This document shows positions 13,477 to 13,487 of a stretch of DNA of 13,487 bases, piece after piece. The translations under genes and the position numbers were made by a program. The notes beneath the pieces are model-generated. The model was not told the DNA's origin, made no database searches, and worked only from the letters and a program-made list of their open reading frames with translations. Where the stretch lies: contig JAUWKK010000032.1 of NCBI GenBank assembly GCA_030614245.1, positions 1-13,487 on the forward strand, in the 5' to 3' direction. Numbering within the stretch: the first letter of the stretch is position 1; every line of letters starts with the position of its first letter. Source of the DNA: Planctomycetota bacterium (GTDB taxonomy: Bacteria; Planctomycetota; PUPC01; JABMSA01; JAUWKK01).

Positions 13477-13487
13477 ATGGATCTTAC
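13477..13487 (+). CDS. possible start of the next pilus-operon gene (cut by window edge)
   Basis: ATG at 13477 begins M-D-L and is preceded by TGAGGT with 8-nt spacing, an ideal Shine-Dalgarno arrangement. Only three codons are visible, so the product is unknown. By context it would be the third gene of the pilus-like cluster, although 180 nt of repeat-bearing spacer separates it from the previous gene. Confidence 0.35.

Overview
This window reads as chromosomal DNA from a GC-rich, Gram-negative-type bacterium. It is most likely a planctomycete of the Phycisphaerae/Sedimentisphaerales kind, or a close PVC-superphylum relative. That assignment is inference. It rests on the style of the dispersed GC-rich repeats, a PilM-PilN fusion next to a PilO-like or Amuc_1100-like protein, and a Cys-rich insertion in alanyl-tRNA synthetase. 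No rRNA or tRNA is present to settle it.

Left part (1-8540). The 3' end of a helical, TPR-like gene on the + strand (1-737) converges on a six-gene minus-strand block. In transcription order this is gatC, gatA, gatB, a 94-aa two-CxxC protein, recA and alaS. gatCAB encodes the tRNA-dependent amidotransferase that makes Gln-tRNA(Gln) and/or Asn-tRNA(Asn), and alaS charges tRNA(Ala), so the block is mainly translation fidelity plus recombinational repair. A good sigma70-type promoter (8494-8522) lies just upstream of gatC. gatA and gatB are translationally coupled by a 1-nt overlap. Starts of gatC, gatA, gatB and recA are fixed by GGAGG-type ribosome binding sites; gatC and gatA use GTG. The gatC-gatA gap of 257 nt is filled by two kinds of repeat.

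Middle (8465-10339). A 525-nt repeat-rich spacer holds several repeat types and ends in a strong intrinsic terminator. It is followed by a minus-strand OmpA/MotB-domain lipoprotein gene. A divergent intergenic region of 570 nt then carries a near-consensus + strand promoter (TTGAAA-16-TATAAT) and a roughly 245-nt leader with several hairpins.

Right part (10340-13487). Two + strand, translationally coupled genes form the start of a type IV pilus-like inner-membrane platform. The first is a PilM actin-like ATPase domain fused to a PilN-like domain. The second is a bitopic membrane protein in the PilO or Amuc_1100 position. After a 180-nt repeat-bearing spacer, a well-placed Shine-Dalgarno and ATG at 13477 suggest that a next gene begins just before the window ends.

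I see no CRISPR array, phage, toxin-antitoxin or defence system. The genes are mostly housekeeping. The less ordinary content is the fused pilus gene pair, its long leader, and the repeats that interrupt the gat operon.
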